Below, piece after piece: positions 18,491 to 29,400 of a DNA stretch of 64,000 nt. The stretch's first letter is position 1. Each line of letters starts with the position of its first letter. The translations under genes and the position numbers were made by a program. This DNA comes from Candidatus Sumerlaeota bacterium (GTDB lineage: Bacteria; Sumerlaeota; Sumerlaeia; JAFGJS01). A model generated the notes under the pieces. That model made no database searches. It was not told the DNA's origin and saw nothing but the letters and a program-made list of their open reading frames with translations. The stretch lies in NCBI GenBank assembly GCA_016928995.1, contig JAFGJS010000102.1, forward strand, positions 19,682-83,681. The letters are read 5' to 3'.

Positions 18491-20107
18491 ATGAAACGCA
18501 TCTTGCGTAGTAGCTGTGTCTTGACATTAATGCTGACATTGATGGGTATGCTTCTGGGAAGCCAATCCGCTTGGGCGATGGATATGAAGGAGGCGGGAAA
18601 GCAATATCGAACGGCCGAGCGGGATTTCATGAGCGGCAAAGCGGAAGAGGCAAACAAGCAATTGAAGGAAGTGGAGCAGGCCATCGCCGATGCAAAGGCA
18701 GGGAACGATCCGGCGGAGCTGATGCAGGTGAAATTGCTCGAAGGGCGCGTGACGAGTCTGCGCAAACGCATCGACAGCAAGTTAGGCGTCGAGGCCGCCT
18801 CGGATCAACCGTCCAGCGAAGATGAAGGCGGCGATGAGCCTCAGACCGAAGGCGGAACCAAGCCTCAGGCTGGCGGCGCGGGAGGCAATTTGCCCGCCGG
18901 GGCACAGGGCCGGATCAATGCCGCGAAGCAGGCGGTGGAGAGCGGACTGAAGCAATTGGAGAAAGCCCGCGAAGTGCAAGACAAGCTGGACGATCCGTCG
19001 GCTGAGCTGACTTTCAAGGGCGGAATCCGCAACGCTCGCCGCAGCGCGGAGCAGGCCAAGCAGCAATTAGCCGATCTTGAGAAGCGCTACTCGGGGCAGT
19101 ATCCGGCTGATCATCCGGACGTGGTGTTCGCGCACGAAGGCATCGAAAAACTGGAACGGGGGAGCGCGGAGCTGGAGGCGGCCAGGGATCAAGCCAAGGG
19201 CGGAGCGGCGGCGGACGCCCAGGCCGCAGCCCAGGATTCAGCGCCCTGGATCGAAAAATTGCAACCGTACGTCGCGCCGATGAGCCACCCGAAGCATGAC
19301 AAGGACAAGTACTTCATTGGCGGATACACAGAAGATAAAACGGAGATGGCGCAACGCATGGCGCTTTATGCGCAGGCGTGCACGGATTATGACGCTTATG
19401 AACAATCCGGCGTGGCGGCGAAGGCGACGGAGGAATTGGCGGACATCGCCAAGGAACTCAAGCGTCAGCTGGATGCATTCGCAGATGAATGCAGCCGGAT
19501 GGCGAATCTGCGTCTGGATGAGGCGGAGCAACAGATCGATCATTTGCTGAAACGCATGGAGGAAGAGCAGCAAAAGGGTGAGTCTGGCGAGACGCCCATC
19601 CTGATGAGCAAATTCGCGATTGAAACCGCGCGTCATCCGCTGGATTTGGCCAAGAACGTTCTGGGTGAGGAGAACGAACGCGTGCTGGCGTTGGAGAAGA
19701 AATACGAGCAGTTGCTGAAGACGGATGCAGAGATGCACAAGGCTCGCGTGGCGGACACACGGATGCTTCCCGATAAATTCAACGGTGATGAGTTGGATAG
19801 CCTGAAGGCGAAAGCACAGGAGGTGCTGTTGCGTAACTACAACCGCGCCAAGGCGTTGCGCACGACTGTGATTTCCGGGGATTGGAAAGAGGAAAACGTG
19901 GTTGAATGGACCGACACGTCACGAACGGCGGTGCGGCATCGCATCACGCATTATGTATCCGCACAGGTGGCGGGCAAGGTCGACGGCGAAGTCAAACTCT
20001 ACACGATTTACCTTGCCAAGGATCGCAAGAGCGAAGACTCCTGGGGGGAGTTGTATGGCCATGTGATGTTTGAGGATCCAATGCTCGAGGAAAACGTGGA
20101 TAAATAA
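18491..20107 (+). CDS. Exported coiled-coil protein of unknown function
   Basis: A 538-aa protein with a clear signal peptide (hydrophobic core about 9-27, probable cleavage after SQSAWA). The mature part is dominated by Glu/Lys/Ala-rich helices (about 30-95, 140-230 and 300-440), broken by a low-complexity Gly/Pro/Ser linker near 105-140. The last 110 residues form a more globular module with aromatic residues (LPDKFNGDELDSL, then GDWKEENVVEW and DSWGELYGHVMFEDP). I cannot assign a family. GAGGAGAG before ATG 18491 settles the start; upstream in-frame codons lack a ribosome site. A strong terminator follows, so it ends a transcription unit. A periplasmic structural or scaffolding role is a guess. 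Confidence 0.8.
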   Translation: MKRILRSSCVLTLMLTLMGMLLGSQSAWAMDMKEAGKQYRTAERDFMSGKAEEANKQLKEVEQAIADAKAGNDPAELMQVKLLEGRVTSLRKRIDSKLGVEAASDQPSSEDEGGDEPQTEGGTKPQAGGAGGNLPAGAQGRINAAKQAVESGLKQLEKAREVQDKLDDPSAELTFKGGIRNARRSAEQAKQQLADLEKRYSGQYPADHPDVVFAHEGIEKLERGSAELEAARDQAKGGAAADAQAAAQDSAPWIEKLQPYVAPMSHPKHDKDKYFIGGYTEDKTEMAQRMALYAQACTDYDAYEQSGVAAKATEELADIAKELKRQLDAFADECSRMANLRLDEAEQQIDHLLKRMEEEQQKGESGETPILMSKFAIETARHPLDLAKNVLGEENERVLALEKKYEQLLKTDAEMHKARVADTRMLPDKFNGDELDSLKAKAQEVLLRNYNRAKALRTTVISGDWKEENVVEWTDTSRTAVRHRITHYVSAQVAGKVDGEVKLYTIYLAKDRKSEDSWGELYGHVMFEDPMLEENVDK

Positions 20108-20143
20108 GCTGTGTTCTTTCAATGACCAGTGAATTAGCATTTC

Positions 20144-20180
20144 AATCCGCGGAGACAGCGCGTCTCCGCGGATTTTATTT
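20144..20180 (+). terminator. Strong intrinsic terminator
   Basis: A perfect 13-bp stem (20144-20156 with 20162-20174, G/C-rich) and a 5-nt loop are followed by a T-rich TTATTTG. It closes the unit ending with the exported coiled-coil gene. Confidence 0.9.
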
Positions 20181-20267
20181 GTGCGGCAGACTTTCCTGAC
20201 TTGCCGGTATGTCAATCGAGTTTTTTGAACGTTCCTGAATTCAACGTGGAATGGCGACATTCTATGC

Positions 20268-20296
20268 TTGCCACTTGAGCCGATCAGCTATATGCT
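20268..20296 (+). promoter_or_regulatory. Putative sigma-70 promoter of the giant surface-protein gene
   Basis: TTGCCA (20268-20273, 5 of 6) and TATGCT (20291-20296, 4 of 6) are spaced by 17 nt, giving a leader of about 130 nt. An overlapping alternative is TTGAGC (20275) with TATACG (20299). Apart from this and the terminator at 20144, the 323-nt gap 20108-20430 shows nothing else. Confidence 0.4.
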
Positions 20297-20430
20297 GATA
20301 TACGTTTGAATGTATACTGGCGTTTGTGCGCCTGCACATCTTCGCGGTTTTCCGTCCGCGCTGCACAACTTTTTATGTTTCAGTGGATTGCATTGGTATT
20401 GATGCCAGAAAACGAGGGGTGAATGATTGC

Positions 20431-23400
20431 ATGAACACGGACTTCCGGAACGCCGACTCTGTCGCGCATCTGCAGCGCGGCATCGAGGTTCAGAAGAAAA
20501 AAATAACAAATGTTCCATCCGCCAGGACGTGGATCGCCTTGATGACCGGTTTGGGCGAGAGGCGGCGAGGCGCCGTGCGGCTGTTGCCGGCGTTGGCGGC
20601 GCTGGCGTTATTTGCGGCGCTTCAGGCGCATGCCGCGCCGCAGACCTATGATTGGAACAGCGGCGCGGGAGTCTGGTCCGATGCCGCGAATTGGACGCCT
20701 GCCGTTGTGCCGCAGGACAACGCAACGACAAAGAGCAATGTGCTCATCGACAACGGCGAGTCCACTGCTTCTGTGGCGACGGTTGGTTTGAATGTGACGA
20801 TCACGACCGCTACGGTTGACTTTGGGGATGCGTTGGCCGTCACCACCGGACCTTTAACGATTGTATCACTCTTCACGAACAATGGTCAGACGACCGTCGG
20901 CGGATCGCTGACCAGCTCCGTTTTAATCATGGGCAGCGGCTCCGATTTGACTGGCTCGGGATCGGTTGTTTTATCCGGCGGACTGCTCGAATTGACCAGC
21001 GGATCTTTTACACACGGCGCTAGCCACACGATTCAGGGTTCTGGCGCGTTGGTGAATGAAACTGGCGATATTGATAATCTTGGAACAGTCACGGCAAATG
21101 TGCCGGGCGGCAATATTTTGCTGAATACCGATATCATTTCCACCAACAGCGGCATCCTGGGCGCGGAGAATGAAGGCATCCTGTATATCGATGACACTTT
21201 CCTGGCCAATAGCGCGGGTTTGATTCAGGCGTTAACCAGCGGGACGGTTTCCCTGCAGAATCAGGTGACGATTGACGGCGGGGCAATGAGCACCGTTGGC
21301 GGAGGCAGTTTGATCGATATCGCTGGGACGCTCAATTTTTTGCCCAATGTCTCGTTCAGCGGTCAGATGATTTCCGAAATATCATCCTCGGCAAGACTAT
21401 ACAATGTTTTCACCAATAATGGATTATGGCGCGCGTTGCTGAATTCGATCATTTATATCGACACCGACGTGTCGCTGAACGGCGTCGGCGAGATACATTT
21501 GGAAGGCGGCGTGATTGAGGGTTTTGGCGGCGGATCGGATGATATCCTGACCGTCGGCGCGAACCAGACGATCAGCGGTTCCGGCGCGTTTATGAATCAA
21601 ACCGCGAATTTCAACAATCTGGGCTTGGTCACGGCAAATACATCCGGCGGCAACATCCTGGTTGACGATGACACCTACTCCACCAACAGCGGCATTATGA
21701 GGGCGGAGAACAGCGGCATTCTCTACATTGACGATTCGTATATCACCAACACCAGCGGCACAATCCAGGCTTTGACCAGCGGGACTGTCATCGTCGTCAG
21801 TCAAACAACTCTGATCGAAGGCTTGCTCAACACCATCGGCGGCGGCAGCTCGATTTATATCAACGGCACAGGCAATTTATTCGAGGAAAACGCGCTCAGC
21901 GGCCTGATGATTTCCGATGCTGCGTCGTTTGTGCGTCTTGTTGATTCTTTCACCAACAACGGCTTATGGCGAGCGCTGTTGAACTCAATGATCGTTATCG
22001 ATGAAACAGTATCGCTGGATGGCAACGGCGAGATTCAGCTGGAAGGCGGCGTCATTGAAGGATTTGCCGGATCTGTCGCTACTGATATTTTGATCGTTGG
22101 AGCGAACCAGACGATCAGCGGTTTCGGCGCTTTTATGAACCAGACCGCGAATTTCAACAACCTGGGCGTGGTGACGGCCGACGCGTCCGGCAGCAATATT
22201 CTACTTGATGTCGACACATACTCCACCAACAGCGGCATTATGAGGGCGGAGAACAGCGGTATTCTCTATATTGACGATTCTTACATCACCAACACCAGCG
22301 GCACGATCCAGGCTTTAACGAGCGGGACTGTCAACATCGTCAGTCAAACGGCATTGATCGAAGGCTTGCTCAACACCGTCGGCGGCGGAAGTTCGATTCA
22401 TATTAACAGCACTGGCAATTTATTCCGAGCAAACACGCTCGGCAGCGGCTTGTTGATTTCCGATCCTTCATCGTTTGTGCGTCTTGTTGATTCATTCACC
22501 AACAACGGCTTGTGGCGCGCGCTGCTGAATTCAAGCATCTTTATCGATGAGCTTGTCTCGCTGGATGGCAACGGTGAAATTCATCTGGAAGGCGGAGTCA
22601 TTGAGGGATTTTCCGGATCAGTCGATCCCGATATCTTGATTGTCGGGGCGAACCAGACGATCAGCGGTTTTGGCACGTTTATGAATGAGACCGCTCATTT
22701 CGACAACAGAGGCGTCATCACAGCAGATACTTCCGGCTGGAACATTTTTGTTGACGCCGATGCCGCTTCCACCAACACAGGAACTATCGGGGCGGAAAAC
22801 AGCGGAATTTTATATTTTGAAGACACCACTCTGGAGAACACCGGCGGCGTCATTCAAGCGCTGACCAGCGGCACAACGATACTGACCATCAACATGCTGA
22901 TTGGAGGCGGGGATTTTTACTCCGATGGCGCCGGCAGTTCCATCCATATTGCCGGCGGCAATAACACCCTGGCGAACAATACGCTGGATGGCTTGATGAT
23001 TTCTGACGCCGGATCGTCAGTCACCGTGGTGAACGCTTTCGACAACATAGGACTCTGGCGTGTTCTGTCGAACGCCTCATGGTATATCTACAACAGCCTT
23101 GCGCTCAACGGAGCAGGTGAAATTCGTCTGGAAGGCGGCGTGATCGAGGGTTCCGCGGCGGCGATCGGACCCAACATTCTGACTGTCGCTATCGGTCAAG
23201 CCATCACCGGCGCGGGCGCTTTCATGAATCAGACGGCGCGATTCGTTAATTATGGCACAGTCACGGCGGACGTTCCAACATCCGACATGCTTGTGGAAGC
23301 CGATGGCCCTTCCGTCAATAATGGCCGAATCGGAGCGGAGAACAGCGGAATCCTTTACCTGAATAATTTCACACTGGATAACGCCGGCGGCGATATCCAG

Positions 23401-26400
23401 GCGTCAACCAGCGGGACTGTGACGATTGTGGATGACATGATCATCACCGGCGGCGATTTCATCGCCACTGACGCGGGCAGTTCGATCCACATCACTGGCG
23501 CCGGAAACTTTCTGACCAGCAACACGCTGATGGGTTTGATGATTTCCGACAGTCCTTCTACCGTCAGCGTGGCGAATACATTTACTAACAACGGCCTATG
23601 GCGCGCGCTGTTGAACGCCAGCATCGGCGTATATAATGTTCTGTCGCTGGATGGCGTCGGTGAAGTGCATTTGGAGGGCGGCGTGATTGAAGGCTCCGCC
23701 GCCGCCGTCGGTCCGAACATCCTCATCGTCGGCGCCAATCAGAACATCACCGGCTCCGGCGCGTTCATGAATCAGACGGCGAGCTTCGTCAATCTGGGAA
23801 CTGTGGTTGCGAACACATCGGGCGGCAATATCCTGGTGGACGCCGACGCTCCTTCTTTCAACACTGGATTGATGGGCGCGCAAAACGACTCGACGCTCTA
23901 CCTCGATGATCTGACTTTGGATAACACGGGCGGCGATATTCAGGCGTCGACCAGCGGCGTTGTGGAATTATTGGACAATGTCATCATCACCGGGGGCGAT
24001 TTCATCGCCACTGACACGGGCAGTTCGATCAATATCGCCGGCATCGGCAACTTTTTAGCCAACAATACATTGACCGGCGACATGATCTCAGACAGTGCGT
24101 CCGCCGTCCATGTGGTGAATGCATTCACGAATAACGGATTGTGGCGGGCGCTGATCAACTCCAGCATCGGAGTGTATAACAGCCTGTCGCTGGATGGAAC
24201 GGGCGAGGTCCGGCTTGAGGGCGGAGCGCTGGAAGGCTCCGCCGCCGCCATCGGTCCGAATATTCTCACCATCGGCGCCGATCAAAGCATCACCGGCGAA
24301 GGCGCATTCATGAACCAGACGGCGAGTTTCATCAATTTTGGCTCGGTGATCGCGGATGCTGCCGGCGGCAACATTGTGGTGGACGCCGACGCGCTTTCCA
24401 CGAATACAGGTTCGATGGGAGCGCAAAATGAAAGCGTGATGTATATTCGGGACACAGCGATTGAAAACGCAGGCGGCGTCATTTCCGCGCTGACCAGCGG
24501 CGTCGTTGTGCTGGAAGACGACTTTATCATCGCCAACGGCGAATTCAGCGCGGATGCCACGGGGTATTTTGAAATCACCGGCGTCTTTAGCGCTTTGAGC
24601 GAGGTGCTGGTCAATGCGCCGGTAGAGCAGCAGGCCGGTTCCGATGTTCAACTGACCACAGGGATCACCTCCAATGAACTCTGGCGGATGAACGGCGGCC
24701 GGCTTGCCATCAGCGGGTCTGTGTTGTGGGACGGTTCCGCCGCCATCGAAATGCACGCCGGCGCATTGATTGACGGCGATGCAGCGACGCTGACGCCGGA
24801 CATCCTCACAATACCCGCGGGCAAGGAAATCTATGGCGCGGGCGATCTGATGGGCGCGACCGCGGGCATGGTCAACAATGGCCTGATCCGGGCGAATGAC
24901 AGCGCGGGACCGCTTTACCTGAATCCCGATGCGGCTGCCGGTTTTACGAATACAGGGACGTTGCAGGCGGATTCGACCGGCGAGTTGATCCTCGATAACG
25001 GCGCCGCCGGTTTCACGAATTTTAACGCCGGCACAGGCACATTGACCGGCGGAATCTACAACGTTTATGGCCGCATGGAATTCACCGGCCTGAATCTTGA
25101 AGTGAATCAGTCGGAGATATTGATCGATGGAGCTGGCGCGACATTCGAGAACAGCTCGGGCGTGCGGGTCACCAATTTATTCCAGGAAAACGGCGCGAAT
25201 GGCAGTTTCACACTGGATAACAGCGCTGTCATGCACACCAATATGCCGTTGATCAATAACGGAGCATTCACCATCGGCGACGGGGCGCTTTTCCAGGCCA
25301 ATGACACGTATAATCAGGCTGCGTCAACCACCACTCTGAACAATGGCTCGCTGGATGTGTTCAATGGCGCCACGGTGAACGGCGGATTATTCATCGGCGC
25401 AGGCACGGTCATTGGCGACCTGACATCTTCCGGCGGATTGCTCAATCCCGGCAACACTACGGGCACGCTGACGGTGACCGGCGATTTTATCAGCGAGGCA
25501 GGCGGCACGGTCGCTTTCCACCTCGGCGGTTATACGGCCGGAACAGAATTTAATCAGATGAGCGTGGGCGGAGCGATCACGCTGAACGGCGGCACAGTGA
25601 CCGTTGATTGCTTCAACGGCTTCACGCCTGCGCTGCACGATGATTTTCTGCTGATCGCCGGACCGCAGCCCACGGGCATCTTCGACAATCTGATTGTGAC
25701 CGGCGGACCTATCGGCGTGCCGGTGCACCTGTATTGCACACCGAGCGGCGTGCACCTGGGCTTCATGGACATCTACGCTGTGGATGATACGATCTCCACG
25801 CCGGTGCTGGAAGACGAATTGCTGACGATCATTGAGACGGATTATCTCGGCAATGACATTTCCACATCGCCGCCGCTCGTGCTGGTTTCCGTGGACGGGC
25901 GCACAAACTACGGCGCGGAACTCACGCTGGGCGCGGGAAATGTGCTGACTTACGATCCGCGCAATCCCGCCTTGATCCAGATACTGAACGACGGCGACTC
26001 AATCGTTGACACCTTCACTTACACCATTACAGACAACACGGGCACGACCGAAACCGCGACGGTGTCAATTACCGTGCTGGGCGTAGATGAGCGCGCCTTG
26101 ACCGATGCGGCGAACAACCTGACCTTCCCGCTGGATGAGCCGCTGGCGGTCGATTTCATCGGCGAGGGCGTGGACTCCGCGCAGACCATCGGCATGTTCT
26201 TCCTCGATATCGACACGAACGGCGACGGCGTGCCGAACTTCATGCAATCCAGCGACACTGACGACATGGACGGCGACGGCCAGCTCAACGGCGTGGATGC
26301 GGACGACGACAACGACGGCATTCCCGATGTTGACGACAGGGCGGGATATAATGTGCCGGCCGGACCGGCGGCGGGCTGGGCGCCGGAAAGCTACGATACG

Positions 26401-29400
26401 ACGCCGGCCGATGCTTTCACCAGCGGCTTCGAGGCGGCGATGAACGGCCTGCATCCGGGCGATTTCTGGCAGTTCGTGCCGAACAACATCGTCGATTACA
26501 CCGATATCAACAGCAACACCTTCACTGGCGTTTTCGCGCATCCCGGGGCTTATCTGTACGTCGATCAGCTCGACGCCACGGGCGCGATGTACAGCGATGG
26601 CATTCCCGACATCCTGCAGGCGCCGAACGACGTGTTGCCGCCGATGGCGCTGGATCAAGGCTTCATCACGACGGAACTGGACGGCGTCACGACAGCGCCG
26701 GGCTTGCTGGGGCGCTTCGGCGTCAACGCCTGGACCGGTTCGACGGTGTTCTATCATATGGAAGACGACAACGACGCCGCGCTTTCCACGGAGTGGAGCG
26801 CGCTTTCGCCTTATGCGGGCGCTTATACTGATTCCTCCACCGCGACGGAAGGCTGGCCGGACTATCTGCTCTACGGCACGACCGTGGAAGGGGCGGGCGC
26901 GATACCGTGGCCGTTGCAGAACGACGATCCAAACGGCGAGCGCTACTGGCGCTATCGCCTGACGGAGAGCGCGATTCCCGGCGCTCAACGCGAAATGGTG
27001 TTTTTCACAACCGTCTATTGGAATAGCGGCGGCAATGATGTGAACACGTATTACACGAAGGCGCGATTCAATCCCGACGCCGCGGCGAACGCGACGGTCA
27101 ACGCCGCCACGACCGGCGACAATTACGGCGGCACGGGTTTTCCGGATTGGTTCCCGGATTTTGCCGATTCATTCGAGCATGACATGATGACGTCGGTTAT
27201 CTACACGCTTGGATGGACCGATGTGACGGATCCCGATCCGTTCAATGGCGGCTTGCCCACGCAGGCTGTCGCTCCCGCGACACAGGCGGAGATCAATGCG
27301 CTGGAAAATTACACGCAGGATTGGCGTGTGCAGCAGAACGTCGCCGTGGCGGATTGGTTGACCGCGCTGCCGCTCGATGGCAATGCGACGTTGCTCAGCC
27401 GCTATGGGATCGACCTGGCAGCGACAACGGACAACGTCGTATTGCGCGCGTCGCATGGCCGGCAGCCGCATGCGATGGCTTACGTGCCGGCAGGTGAGGT
27501 CGGCGCCGTGATCGCCTTTGAGGAAGAATTCGACGGCGGCGACCGCGACTTCAATGATACGGCGATCCTGCTGCGCAGATTGCAACCGTTCCTCGACGCG
27601 CTCAAGAGCGTATCGTTCGTCAATGACGCGGACGGCGACGGCTATGCGGACTCGGGCGACGTGCTGCAATACGACATTGTGCTGACCAACTACGGAGGCT
27701 CGGTGCTTACGCCCACGACGTTGACTGATGTGCTGGACGTGAACCTGACCTTGGTCGGCGGCAGCCTTACAATCGCCTCTTCGGTTCCGGCGCCATACAC
27801 AGTGTTGAGCGGAAACGGCGCGGGCAATCCGTCCGTAATTATCGAGTGGCCCACTGTGCCACGGCTGAGCGTGACGACGGTCACCTTTACGGCGACGGTT
27901 GACGCGCCACTGACGCCGCCCACGGGCTCAATCGTCATCAGCAACCAGGGATTTTTCACCGGCGGCGAGCCAGATCCGGTGCCGACCGACAATCCGCTGA
28001 CGTTGGCGGTGGACGATCCGACGACGATTCAGGCCGACGCGGAGCCGGACGTTAATCCGGAGTTTTATACCACGGATGAGGACACGCCGTTCTCCGATCC
28101 AGTCGGCGTGCTGGCGAATGACAGCGATTATCCATACACTACCGCCACGCTCAGCGTCGTGGCCTATGACGCGACCAGCGCGAACGGAGCCGCGGTCACG
28201 ATCACTGCGGGCGGCAGTCTCACATACGATCCGACGGTTTCGGCGTCGTTGCAAACCATGCCAGAGGGCGCCGTGACGGTGGACACTTTTAATTACACAG
28301 TGTCGGACAACAACGGCAACACCGCGGTCGGCCTGGTGACGGTCACCGTGGACGGCGTGAATGATTGGCCCACGGACATCACAATCGACAACGACAACAT
28401 TCCTGAAACGTCGCCGATTGGGACCTTGGTCGGCAATTTCAGTACGGCGGATGTGGACCTGGGCGATTCGCATGTCTATTCGCTCGTGCCCGGCGACGGC
28501 GACCGCGACAACGCGGCGTTTGTCACCTCCGGCACTCAATTGATTACGAACACAACGTTCGATTATCCCACGCAGTTCCTCTATCGCATTCGCGTCCGCA
28601 CCACGGACCTGCTTGGTCTGTGGTACGAGGAGGAGATGATCATCTGGATCACGCAGGACTACACGCCTCCGTATGACAACAGCTTGAACCACACGTACAG
28701 CGTGACCGAAGACACTTTCACGTGGCTTGACATCACCACGATCGCAACCCAGCAGTTCGACACGCTGGGAGACGACCAACTGATTGAGATTCCATTGGGC
28801 ATGGACTTTACTTTCTTCGGACAAACGTATACCACGGCGTATATCAGCGGCAACGGCACGCTGTTTTTCGGCGGAGTCGGTCCGGCTAGCTGGATCAACG
28901 GCGCAAATCCGCAGGGCACGCATCCCGAGCAAAACGACGGGCTGATTTATCAGAATTACAACGGGCCTATGATCGCCGCCGCCTGGGATGACTGGGACGT
29001 CTCCGACTACGGCTCGTATTTCGAAGGCAATATTTACACGACGCTGACGACTTTTGAAGGGCGCCAGGTTTTCGTGATTCAGTACGAGGGCGTGCTGCGT
29101 GTGGACGGCACAAATGCGGATTCGTTCCAGATCATGCTTTTCGCCGATCGCGGAGACATCCGCATCAACTATCGGGATATGGACTCCACGCATCGCAATG
29201 GCATGGCGATCGGCATCGAAGGCGACAGCGCGACTTACGTTCAGTACACTTTCGAAGAGGCGCCGGGGCCGGGTCCCACAACGCCCGACGACATCTCGTT
29301 GCTGTTCCGGCTTAATGCGCGGTCTCGGTTGTATTCATACGATGTCGCAGACGGCGGCGAGACGGATATGACGACGCTGACGATGTTCATCCAGTTCGAC

